34,707 bases of DNA from Candidatus Zixiibacteriota bacterium. Lineage in GTDB: Bacteria; Zixibacteria; MSB-5A5; GN15; FEB-12. Where the stretch lies: assembly GCA_020348905.1 (NCBI GenBank), contig CP070756.1:3232342-3267048 (forward strand), written 5' to 3'. Each line of letters begins with the position of its first letter. The stretch's first letter is position 1. This document shows, in pieces, positions 15,975 through 22,888 of this stretch. The notes under the pieces were generated by a model that saw only the letters and a list, made by a program, of their open reading frames with translations, was not told where the DNA came from and made no database searches. Made by a program: the position numbers and the translations under genes.

Positions 15975-16415
15975 TCAGGGTAGTTTTTCCATCCGCACAT
16001 GGGTATCGGTTTCGCCGATCCTTTTAAATCCCAGCCTCTCGAAGAAGGCCAAGGCTTGGTGATTGACCTTCAGCACCCGCAGCTTGACCGGATATTTTGA
16101 CGCCGCTGCTTCACTCATGATTTGCTCCATACATGCCCGGCCGATGCCCTGACGTTGATGATCTGGAAGAATGAGAAATTGATTGATACGCAGGCCATCA
16201 TGTTCGTGGGCGGTGGTCAAGATGCCCACGTCAGTGTCCGCCAACTGAATCACACTGAATTCCTGCGTGGCGAAGCGCCGCTCGTGTAACTTCCGTTGCT
16301 CAGTTTCATCCCAACCCCATACCTGATCAATATACTTCCCCAGTGTTTCCTTCTTTACTCGAAAAGCGAACTCGCTGTCAGAGGCGGTGACTTTCCTGAG
16401 TTTGAGATCCTCCAT
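15975..16415 (-). CDS. GNAT-family N-acetyltransferase
   Basis: A 146-residue single-domain GNAT when started at the ATG at 16415; a TTG at 16433 would add six residues. Motif A is seen as QFLILPDHQRQGIGRACME (acetyl-CoA pyrophosphate loop Q-x2-G-I-G), and motif B as VNHQALAFFERLGFKRIGET. The N-terminal LRKVTASDSEFAFRVKKET is a typical first GNAT strand and helix. The acceptor is unknown; the overall look is that of small stand-alone acetyltransferases acting on small molecules or N-termini. The gene stands alone between a TetR gene and an RRM gene, with no operon partner visible. Confidence 0.88.
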   Translation of the reverse strand: MEDLKLRKVTASDSEFAFRVKKETLGKYIDQVWGWDETEQRKLHERRFATQEFSVIQLADTDVGILTTAHEHDGLRINQFLILPDHQRQGIGRACMEQIMSEAAASKYPVKLRVLKVNHQALAFFERLGFKRIGETDTHVRMEKLP

Positions 16416-16822
16416 TCTAATAGTATGGGACAAGCACAGTCAGCAGGCCAGCGAAAAGAACTGGTTAAGGGAAGAGGGAGGAACTCAGCACCTCCCATAC
16501 TGGTTTCTCTGTGGCACAATGACTTAGGGGGCAACATGACCAAATAAGACCCGTTTTACTTAATTCCGGTGAGGGTTGGGTGGAAAATAAATAGCGTTCT
16601 GCGATAATAATCGTAGGTTTTTCGCTGCGGAACCGATATAATCAACAGTCAACATTAATTTGAGTTCGGCCTTTATCGCAGTCTTGTTTTAGTCTACAAC
16701 TCTCCGCTAAAGCTTAATCTCGAATTGACCGCGCAATCGTGCGCAATATTTAATGTTATCTTGGAGTATCTGACCCCATGGGAGCGCAGTTCACTTCGGG
16801 ATAAGCAATCACGGAGTGTAGA
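16416..16822. other. Divergent intergenic region between GNAT and RRM genes
   Basis: About 400 bp without a supported gene. It contains a 9-bp inverted repeat pair, AGTATGGGA (16422-16430) and TCCCATACT (16493-16501), near the GNAT start, and a probable promoter for the RRM gene at its right end. The long AT-rich leader before the RRM gene is typical of genes whose expression changes with temperature or growth, but no known cold-shock motif is visible. Confidence 0.4.
16725..16754 (+). promoter_or_regulatory. Putative promoter of the RRM gene with a spacer palindrome
   Basis: TTGACC (16725-16730) and TTTAAT (16749-16754) are 18 bp apart. The spacer holds the inverted repeat GCGCA-ATCG-TGCGC (16731-16744). 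Transcription would begin about 60 nt before the ATG at 16823. Confidence 0.4.
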
Positions 16823-17113
16823 ATGAATATCTACATCGGAAACTTGTCGTTCGATACGACAGAAGATCAATTACGCCAGGCCTTCGCGGGTTTTGGTGAA
16901 GTCTCAACCGTAAGCATCATTGCGGACAAGTACAGCGGTGAATCCAGAGGCTTCGGCTTTGTCGAGATGTCGTCGAAAAAAGAAGCTATTGCTGCCATCA
17001 GCGGTCTCAATGGCCAGGAGCTGAACGGACGCGAGCTGAATGTCAACGAAGCGAAACCGCGCACCGATGGTGGTAATCGCAACGGTGGTAACCGCTACCG
17101 GAAGTCGTACTAA
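16823..17113 (+). CDS. Single-RRM RNA-binding protein
   Basis: A 96-residue cytoplasmic protein made of one RNA recognition motif. RNP2 is IYIGNL (3-8), with aromatic Tyr4, and RNP1 is RGFGFVEM (42-49), with Phe44 and Phe46 that stack on RNA bases. A short Gly/Asn/Arg-rich tail (about 80-96) follows, as in bacterial and cyanobacterial Rbp-type proteins. Such proteins are abundant in many bacteria and are often linked to cold or stress adaptation. The gene is monocistronic: a long 5' region with a promoter-like element precedes it and a strong intrinsic terminator follows. The ATG has a GGAG site (16813-16816). Confidence 0.95.
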   Translation: MNIYIGNLSFDTTEDQLRQAFAGFGEVSTVSIIADKYSGESRGFGFVEMSSKKEAIAAISGLNGQELNGRELNVNEAKPRTDGGNRNGGNRYRKSY

Positions 17114-17168
17114 AGTTGACATAATGAAATCCGCGTCGATTCCGGCGCGAGGTTGATTTCTAAGGAGG

Positions 17169-17194
17169 CCGGTCTTTGACCGGTCTCTTTTTTT
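17169..17194 (+). terminator. Intrinsic terminator after the RRM gene
   Basis: CCGGTC-TTT-GACCGG forms a 6-bp GC-rich stem with a 3-nt loop, followed within 5 nt by a run of seven T. This is a standard rho-independent terminator about 55 bp after the stop codon. Confidence 0.85.
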
Positions 17195-17404
17195 CATCTC
17201 GATAGGTTACCTTAACGAGACGGCAAGTTTCTGGAGATAGCCTGAATTGAAGGGCACAGCCCCACTTATCTTGATCGCGCTGTAAAAGAAGCACCTATGT
17301 GCGATTGCGGCCAAAGTGAGACCGTCTCCTTTTACCCACTCAGAAAAAATTGACTTTCCTATTGCTATGTGGCCAAATTACAGCATGCTCCGATTAAAAT
17401 TCTG

Positions 17405-17428
17405 CGGTCACAGTGTAACACTTGACCG
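17405..17428. promoter_or_regulatory. Near-perfect inverted repeat ahead of the ECF sigma gene
   Basis: Arms CGGTCA-c-AGTGT and ACACT-TGACCG flank a single central A, giving 11 paired positions with one bulged C. It ends 22 bp before the sigma-factor ATG. It may be a regulator site or an RNA hairpin close to the AAGGG ribosome-binding site (17442-17446). Confidence 0.45.
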
Positions 17429-17450
17429 AAATAGTAGTCTTAAGGGTTAG

Positions 17451-17996
17451 ATGAGAGGCGATAACCGAAAGCAAGTTCGCTTCTATGAACTGCTCGAGCC
17501 GGAGCTGCCGCGCCTGCAGGGGTTCTGTCAGAAGCTCGCGGGTGACTCCGAGCAGGGCGATGACCTTGCCCAGGATGCCCTGTATGATGCCTGGAAAGGC
17601 TTCGGACAACTTCGCTCGGAAACGGCTTTTAAAGCCTGGCTCTATCAGATCGTTATCAATCGGTACCGGACGAATCTGAGGCGGTTCAGGAAGCAGTCGG
17701 ACTCGACCCTGCCGCTGACTGTTGATGTGGCCGATGACAGCCAGTCGCAGGTACGAATGGCCCGCGACAGACTGAGAATTGCCATGGCGAGTCTGTCGTC
17801 GAAAGACCGGGCTTTGGTTACGCTTCACGAACTGGAAGGATGGTCGTATGCTGATCTGGCGGAAATGTTCAAAACCAGTTCCGGGGCCATACGAACGCGG
17901 CTCACGCGCTGCCGGCGACGGATGCGGGAAACACTGCTTCGCCATCTGGAAAGTACAGACGAAAGTCCCATACTGATAGGAGTTCGCAAGGAATGA
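17451..17996 (+). CDS. ECF-type RNA polymerase sigma factor
   Basis: A 181-residue sigma-70 family protein with only regions 2 and 4. Region 2 (about residues 10-80) contains EQGDDLAQDALYDAWKGF and the FKAWLYQIVINRYRTNLRR promoter-melting segment. Region 4 (about 110-165) contains LSSKDRALVTLHELEGWSYADLAEMF followed by SSGAIRTRLTRCRRRMRE, the -35-binding HTH. The stop overlaps the start of the anti-sigma gene (ATGA), the usual arrangement for an ECF pair. The ATG has an AAGGG site. ECF factors control envelope or stress regulons and often their own operon; the target promoter cannot be read from the window. Confidence 0.95.
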   Translation: MRGDNRKQVRFYELLEPELPRLQGFCQKLAGDSEQGDDLAQDALYDAWKGFGQLRSETAFKAWLYQIVINRYRTNLRRFRKQSDSTLPLTVDVADDSQSQVRMARDRLRIAMASLSSKDRALVTLHELEGWSYADLAEMFKTSSGAIRTRLTRCRRRMRETLLRHLESTDESPILIGVRKE

Positions 17997-19318
17997 AATG
18001 TCGTGAAACAAAAGAGAAACTGAACAAATTGGCGGAAAACCTTCTGACCGCCGAGGAGAAGCAGGCTCTAAATGAGCACCTGGACCAGTGTCCGGACTGC
18101 GCGCGACTGGTTCTTGCCGAACAACTGCTAACCGATGACATCGACCGGATTCGCTCTACGCAGCCGTTACGCCCTATGACTGTTGATCAGGTTCGTAAGG
18201 CGATTGCCGATCGAGAAGAACGTTACCAGAAGACAGGATTAGGAGCACGAATAATGCGACAATTAAGCAATACCGTAAATACTCGTCCGCGGCTCAGCCT
18301 CGCCATGGCGGCCGCTTGCGTTTTGCTGCTTGCCAGTGTCCTGGTGCCCTTTGAGGGCAGCCGCCCGGTCGGCTACCAGGTTGCCTTTGCGGCCCCGGGC
18401 CAGGACCTCGTGTTGAACCGTGAAAACGCCGAACGGATGCTGGCTGCGTTGCGCCTGGGCAATGCCCGCATTGCGGTTGAGCAGACCGACTCCGAGCCCG
18501 AATATGTAATCGCCCCCCTCAGAGACACGGCTGAGGTCAATAGGTTGAGGGCGGCACTCGATTCGCTCGGCTGTAAGCGAGTCCGCACAGATATTGCCTC
18601 CCAGAAACCCGAAAGACGGACCATCTGGAAGGTTATATTTAGCGATGACGCGTCTGAGAGCGACCGTTCGCGGGAAGACGGCTACCTGCAGAAATCCGGA
18701 CCTACTGACTTCAACGACCTCACCGAAGCTCTCGGGGACAATATTATCCTGTGGTTGCCAACCGACTTTCAATCCAGTGAGAGTCTGTCAGGAATCCTGG
18801 TGGAAAAGCAGGGGGAGAAGTCCAGCATCTGGCTGATGGGCAAAGAGGGGAGGATTTCGGAGGACGACTGCGGCTGGCATCAGTTTCTGAACAACTCGGT
18901 TATGAATACTGAAACCCCGGATGGAAAGCCAGCCACCTTCAGACTCTACGAAATCGAAGACGTCCGCAGGCTGGAGAAGATGGGATACAATTTCGCAACC
19001 ATGGAATGGGGCGCGCCGCGACAGGTTCCCATCCCCGGCATGGGCCCGCGTCTGGACGAGGTTACATTCGATGTGTCCACTCGCGAGACCGTTATCGAGT
19101 ACATGATTCCCCAGGCTTACGAAGTATCGATAGTAATCCTCGATGAAGACCTCAGCGAGATTCGCGTCCTTCTTGATTGTATGCCGCTTGCCGGGATTTA
19201 TCAGGTCGGCTGGGATGGGCTGGATGCCGACGGCAACCCGGTCGGACCGGGATCATATTTTTGCCAGTTCACGGCAGGAGACTATGTTGAGATTCGGGAG
19301 GTAAGACTGGAGCGTTAG
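17993..19318 (+). CDS. Membrane anti-sigma factor with zinc finger and FlgD-like Ig domain
   Basis: A 441-residue protein. Residues 1-40 form a zinc-binding anti-sigma domain, with Cys3, His29, Cys33 and Cys36 (HLDQCPDC). One TM helix lies at about 101-118 (LSLAMAAACVLLLASVLV). The remaining periplasmic part of about 320 residues has a middle region of unknown fold and ends in a FlgD-like Ig domain (about 360-441), with TRETVIEYMIPQAYEVSIVI, then GIYQVGWDGLDADGNPVGPG and SYFCQF strands. That end resembles the FlgD-Ig tails often found on secreted FCB-group proteins. The cytoplasmic domain should hold the sigma factor; the large exterior may sense envelope state. The combination is unusual for an anti-sigma factor. 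Confidence 0.85.
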   Translation: MKCRETKEKLNKLAENLLTAEEKQALNEHLDQCPDCARLVLAEQLLTDDIDRIRSTQPLRPMTVDQVRKAIADREERYQKTGLGARIMRQLSNTVNTRPRLSLAMAAACVLLLASVLVPFEGSRPVGYQVAFAAPGQDLVLNRENAERMLAALRLGNARIAVEQTDSEPEYVIAPLRDTAEVNRLRAALDSLGCKRVRTDIASQKPERRTIWKVIFSDDASESDRSREDGYLQKSGPTDFNDLTEALGDNIILWLPTDFQSSESLSGILVEKQGEKSSIWLMGKEGRISEDDCGWHQFLNNSVMNTETPDGKPATFRLYEIEDVRRLEKMGYNFATMEWGAPRQVPIPGMGPRLDEVTFDVSTRETVIEYMIPQAYEVSIVILDEDLSEIRVLLDCMPLAGIYQVGWDGLDADGNPVGPGSYFCQFTAGDYVEIREVRLER

Positions 19319-19360
19319 CTCGCGATATCGAATTGAACTGACAGGTCCGTCGTTCATACA

Positions 19361-19386
19361 GGAGCATCACCGTGATGCTCCTTTTC
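19361..19386 (+). terminator. Intrinsic terminator after the sigma/anti-sigma operon
   Basis: GGAGCATCAC and GTGATGCTCC flank one C (about nine usable base pairs), followed by TTTT. It lies 43 bp after the anti-sigma stop, before the convergent DUF3795 gene. Confidence 0.8.
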
Positions 19387-19422
19387 ATTATTAAACCGGG
19401 GACATTGAGTTTGGCCGGTTGC

Positions 19423-19857
19423 TCAGTCGGCCTGTCCTTTCCCGACAACAAATTTATGCGTAAAGTACTTCTTCCGGATTGTCCCGGCTTCTTCCTGCGC
19501 CCAGCGGTCAACTCCAAGTTTTTTGATCCGGCAGAGATTGAATAACTTCATATTATGAGGAAACCTGTCGGCTCCATCGGCCAACGGCGCGAGGTACGAG
19601 CAGGGGAAGTCATCACAGTCACAGCAGAATTCCACCTTTTTCTCCTTTGCGCAGTCAAGAGTCGCGCAACTTCCGGCTGACAGGTGAAAGTGTTTCCCGT
19701 CCTGCCGGCGGCAACCTTTACATGAAATCTCGTCTTTTGGAACCCCCATTTTTGCGTGGATAAACTCAGCCATTTGATCGGTTAGGTTATCCTCATAGAT
19801 TTCGCAATTGAAGCAGTCCAGACCGCACGGTGCGGTAAGTTCTCGGTTGTTTGGCAT
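19423..19857 (-). CDS. DUF3795 cysteine-rich protein
   Basis: A 144-residue protein starting at the ATG at 19857, chosen because AAGGAGA lies directly upstream and because a longer frame would run into the SDR gene. It shows the DUF3795 pattern: APCGLDCFNC (about residues 9-18), then CKGCR, a Cys in the middle, CAKEKKVEFCCDCDDFPC, and a C-terminal helical part. Eleven or more cysteines in CxxC-like groups suggest metal or iron-sulfur binding. The family has no established function. The gene begins 10 bp after the SDR stop, so both are probably co-transcribed. Confidence 0.88.
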   Translation of the reverse strand: MPNNRELTAPCGLDCFNCEIYEDNLTDQMAEFIHAKMGVPKDEISCKGCRRQDGKHFHLSAGSCATLDCAKEKKVEFCCDCDDFPCSYLAPLADGADRFPHNMKLFNLCRIKKLGVDRWAQEEAGTIRKKYFTHKFVVGKGQAD

Positions 19858-19867
19858 AGTCTCTCCT

Positions 19868-20740
19868 TCATTGTCTGCTATCGCTTGCCAACGCATTATC
19901 CTCAAAAAAGACCTTCAACTTCTCTTTTCCGTAGGGCGGAGCCACGCCATCCATGCTAAGCGCCGTCATCATGAACTCAATCGGACCGTAAGTCTTTACC
20001 GAAGTGAATAACCTCATCACCGGTAGATAGGCCCGTACCAGCCAGAGGGGAATGTACGATATTTTCGGTTTTCGATTCAGGGTCTCAAATGCCAACTCGG
20101 CAATCTGGTTGTGAGTGAAAGTTTTCGGGCCGCCAACCAGTATCTCCTGTTCTGTTCCACCAAGGGCAGCCACGCACCTTTCGGCCAGGTCCTGTCCGTG
20201 AATCGGATTGATTCCGAATCTCCCATCACCAAACAGATAGACCGTTCCCTTGTTCGCCATCCTCAGAAATTCCAGCATGTCGGAAAAAAATCCGGTCGGC
20301 CGCACTATGATGTAGTCGAGCCCCGAAGCTATTAGTTCCCTGACAAACTTCTCCTTTGCCTCGATAATCTTCAGCTTTGACATCAGATGAGCGTTATACA
20401 CCGAGACGTACTCAAATCTCGATACTCCGGCACTCAGTGCGTAATGAAGCAGATTCTTATTTCCCTGGTAGTCAACGTCCATGTAGGTGAAACCGTCCTT
20501 CTGGCGGGTGATACCGAGCGCGCTGATCACGTAGTCAATCTTATCACAGATTCCATTCAATGAGTACGGATTTGTAACTTCGCCGACAAACAGATCGTCG
20601 ATGAATTTATCGAGGTGAGCCAGCTTATCGGAATTCCTTGCCAGCGCGCGAACCCGGTAGCCCTGCCTTTTTGCCTCTCTTATCAGGTGTTGTCCCAGGT
20701 ATCCGGTGGCCCCCGCTATAAGTACTGACTTACCTGCCAC
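19868..20740 (-). CDS. NmrA-like atypical SDR (NAD(P)-binding protein)
   Basis: A 290-residue protein starting at GTG, with an AGGAAAGG site. The nucleotide-binding motif GATGYLG (10-16) follows the first strand, and ALARNSDKL with Arg after the second strand suggests NADP preference. DYVISALGIT is the fourth strand. A Y-x3-K pair is not evident (FEYVSVYNAHLMSKLKIIEAKEKFV contains Tyr and Lys but in an unusual spacing), as in NmrA/NDUFA9-type proteins. Such proteins often act as redox sensors or in complex assembly rather than as true dehydrogenases. It shares an operon with the DUF3795 gene. The substrate is unknown. Confidence 0.85.
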   Translation of the reverse strand: MAGKSVLIAGATGYLGQHLIREAKRQGYRVRALARNSDKLAHLDKFIDDLFVGEVTNPYSLNGICDKIDYVISALGITRQKDGFTYMDVDYQGNKNLLHYALSAGVSRFEYVSVYNAHLMSKLKIIEAKEKFVRELIASGLDYIIVRPTGFFSDMLEFLRMANKGTVYLFGDGRFGINPIHGQDLAERCVAALGGTEQEILVGGPKTFTHNQIAELAFETLNRKPKISYIPLWLVRAYLPVMRLFTSVKTYGPIEFMMTALSMDGVAPPYGKEKLKVFFEDNALASDSRQ

Positions 20741-21032
20741 GCTGCCTTTCCTAACCTGAGGGTCAACATCCTAATCCGCCGGGACAGAAAAATATCTCTA
20801 AATAAAGAGTAAGTTGAACTGCGGGTTGATGGCAAGGATAATAATCGTGAAAGGACACTGGCCGCCGATCAGGGTCCAAGTGCTAGTATCGCTTAGACTT
20901 ATCCGGCACGAGAGAGTCCGGAACCACAAGATGAGGTATATTTAGCGCGCACTCCGACACCGTGAAACAATGGAGCAGCCAATGCGTCATATATATATGA
21001 TGGGATAGTCTATCATCAACGGACCACTTTAG
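20741..21032. promoter_or_regulatory. Divergent promoter region between SDR and the beta-lactamase lipoprotein
   Basis: A 292-bp region between genes transcribed away from each other. It contains AT-rich segments for two promoters and a cluster of palindromes at the right end (20987-21018). No ORF or RNA gene is recognised. Confidence 0.45.
20987..21018. repeat. Adjacent palindromes ahead of the first cadherin/beta-lactamase gene
   Basis: TCATATATATATGA (20987-21000) is a perfect 14-bp palindrome. It is directly followed by GATAG-T-CTATC (21004-21014), which extends to TGAT...ATCA at 20998-21018 with a 2-nt bulge. They lie 15-45 bp before the ATG at 21033 and could be operators or a leader hairpin. 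Confidence 0.45.
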
Positions 21033-22781
21033 ATGACGAAGAATAATCGATCTTTCGGAGGGGCCCTATTCACGAGACAGCTTCGGTATCTGATCTCTGC
21101 GGCTTTTATTCTGGGCAGCATGGTCTTTATCGCCTCCTGCTCCGGCGACGGAGGCGATTCTTCGGTATCATCTCTCTCAGAACCCCCGGTTGTTGAAGAC
21201 ATACCGGATCAGACTATCAATGAAGGTGAGGTGTTTGCGACAGTTTCTCTCGATCAATACGTATCCGACCCGGACAACAGCGACGCCGAGATTACCTGGA
21301 CCCTTAGCGGAGCCGATTCGCTGAGGGTTTCTATTGACTACGGCCAGATTGCCACCATACGGCTACCGTCGCTTGAATGGAACGGTTCCGAAACAATAAC
21401 TTTCACAGCGTCCGATCCGGCGGGTAATTCCTCAAGCGACGAGGCCGTTTTCAGCGTTACAGGCATCAATGATGCTCCCTACATGCTGGATATCCCGCGT
21501 CAGGTCATTTATGAGAGTTACACTTTCGACGCCATAACCCTGGATAACTATGTCTTCGATCACGACAACACCGCCGCAGAGATGACCTGGACCTGCTCGG
21601 GCAACGTCGATCTAAGCGTTGTGATAGATCCCTATCGCTTTGCCAGAATCACCATCCCTGACGCCAGTTGGACGGGTAGTGAAACGATTAGTTTTCGGGT
21701 TACCGATCCCGGCGGACTATCCAGTGAAGGTGTCGTTTCGCTTGTCGTCAACCCTGTCGTCCATGAGCCGCTGGTACTTGACGACTGGCCGGTATCGACT
21801 CCGACTGAGCAAGGCATTGATTCAGAATTGGTGCACAATACTTACCTGACGGCGGCAGGAATAGACCACCTTTACAGCCTGTTGCTTGTCAAGAACGGCT
21901 ACCTGGTTGCTGAGTGTTACTTCAATGGAACGAGTGTGGATCTGGCCATGCCCACGGCGTCGGCCACCAAGAGCTATACCTCGGCCCTGACGGGCTTAGC
22001 CTTGCGAGAAGGTTACCTGACCAGCCTTGATCAGAAGCTGATTGATTTCTTTCCCGAACTTTACTGGGCCGGCACTGACCCCCGGAAAGGTGATATTACT
22101 ATTCGCCAGATACTTCAGATGCGGTCCGGCTATCCGTGGGAAGAGGTCGACGGCTATTTCGATGACTTTATCGACGCCGTTCTTAACTGGATTCCGCTGC
22201 TTATCGAATTTCCACTGATGAGCGACCCGGGAACCCGGTACGGATATTCCAATATGACGGCCCATATCATGGCTGTGATTGTAGCCAGAGCCGTTGATAC
22301 CGATCTGCTGCCCTTTGCCAACACCTTCTTGCTCGACCCGTTGGGATATGAAAGAGTCAACTGGCCCAGAGATAGGAACGGGTACTATGTCGGGCATGGT
22401 GATGCCTCCTTCAGACCGAGAGACATGGCCAAATTTGGGTTGTTATACCTTAATGGCGGCGTTTACGATAATACCCAGATAATCCCGGCCGATTGGGTTA
22501 CCGAGTCCCTGACACCGTATTCAACCAACATCTATGGCCACGACATACTTAGCAACATAACTAACCTGTCTTACGGATACATGTGGTGGATCGGAGAGGC
22601 GGGTAATTACCATATCCAGTTTGCCTGGGGGAACGGCGGACAACTTATTGTACTGGTGTCTGATCTGAATATGGTGGTGGTTACAACTGCCGACAATTTC
22701 GTGTTCCAGTGGGATCATGAACACTGGCTTATGCATAAATCCGTCCTGGAGATGGTGGGTGAATTCATTTCTTCGCAGTGA
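21033..22781 (+). CDS. Lipoprotein: two cadherin-like domains plus beta-lactamase-type serine hydrolase (copy 1)
   Basis: A 582-residue exported lipoprotein, with lipobox IASC (Cys36) after a hydrophobic stretch. Residues 50-240 hold two tandem cadherin-like (Ig-type) domains, each opening with PP..DIP-Q..I-E and ending in a GxSSSDxxxFSV-type strand. Residues 248-582 are a class C beta-lactamase/PBP fold: SxxK motif SATK (310-313), YSN (405-407) and a WGNGG (532-536) strand in place of KTG/HTG. These are the catalytic Ser, Lys and Tyr positions, so an active esterase, amidase or peptidase is likely; antibiotic resistance is not implied. A near copy follows at once. Confidence 0.88.
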   Translation: MTKNNRSFGGALFTRQLRYLISAAFILGSMVFIASCSGDGGDSSVSSLSEPPVVEDIPDQTINEGEVFATVSLDQYVSDPDNSDAEITWTLSGADSLRVSIDYGQIATIRLPSLEWNGSETITFTASDPAGNSSSDEAVFSVTGINDAPYMLDIPRQVIYESYTFDAITLDNYVFDHDNTAAEMTWTCSGNVDLSVVIDPYRFARITIPDASWTGSETISFRVTDPGGLSSEGVVSLVVNPVVHEPLVLDDWPVSTPTEQGIDSELVHNTYLTAAGIDHLYSLLLVKNGYLVAECYFNGTSVDLAMPTASATKSYTSALTGLALREGYLTSLDQKLIDFFPELYWAGTDPRKGDITIRQILQMRSGYPWEEVDGYFDDFIDAVLNWIPLLIEFPLMSDPGTRYGYSNMTAHIMAVIVARAVDTDLLPFANTFLLDPLGYERVNWPRDRNGYYVGHGDASFRPRDMAKFGLLYLNGGVYDNTQIIPADWVTESLTPYSTNIYGHDILSNITNLSYGYMWWIGEAGNYHIQFAWGNGGQLIVLVSDLNMVVVTTADNFVFQWDHEHWLMHKSVLEMVGEFISSQ

Positions 22782-22888
22782 CGTGGGAAATGAATGTAAC
22801 CTACCCGATGCTGCGAAACTGGCATATTATGCGCACACTTCTGAGAGCATTCAACCGCGCTTTCGTCGGCAAAGGCTCACGCTGGACA

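Noticed and set aside
15790-16062. 90-residue plus-strand ORF
   Set aside because: Overlaps the GNAT gene end on the other strand and has no recognisable domain.
16422-16501. 9-bp inverted repeat as possible mobile-element ends
   Set aside because: No transposase, no target duplication, and only about 60 bp between the arms.
22778-22888. N-terminal extension of the second cadherin/beta-lactamase gene
   Set aside because: It would give an abnormally long signal region; the start at 22889 matches the paralogue in length.
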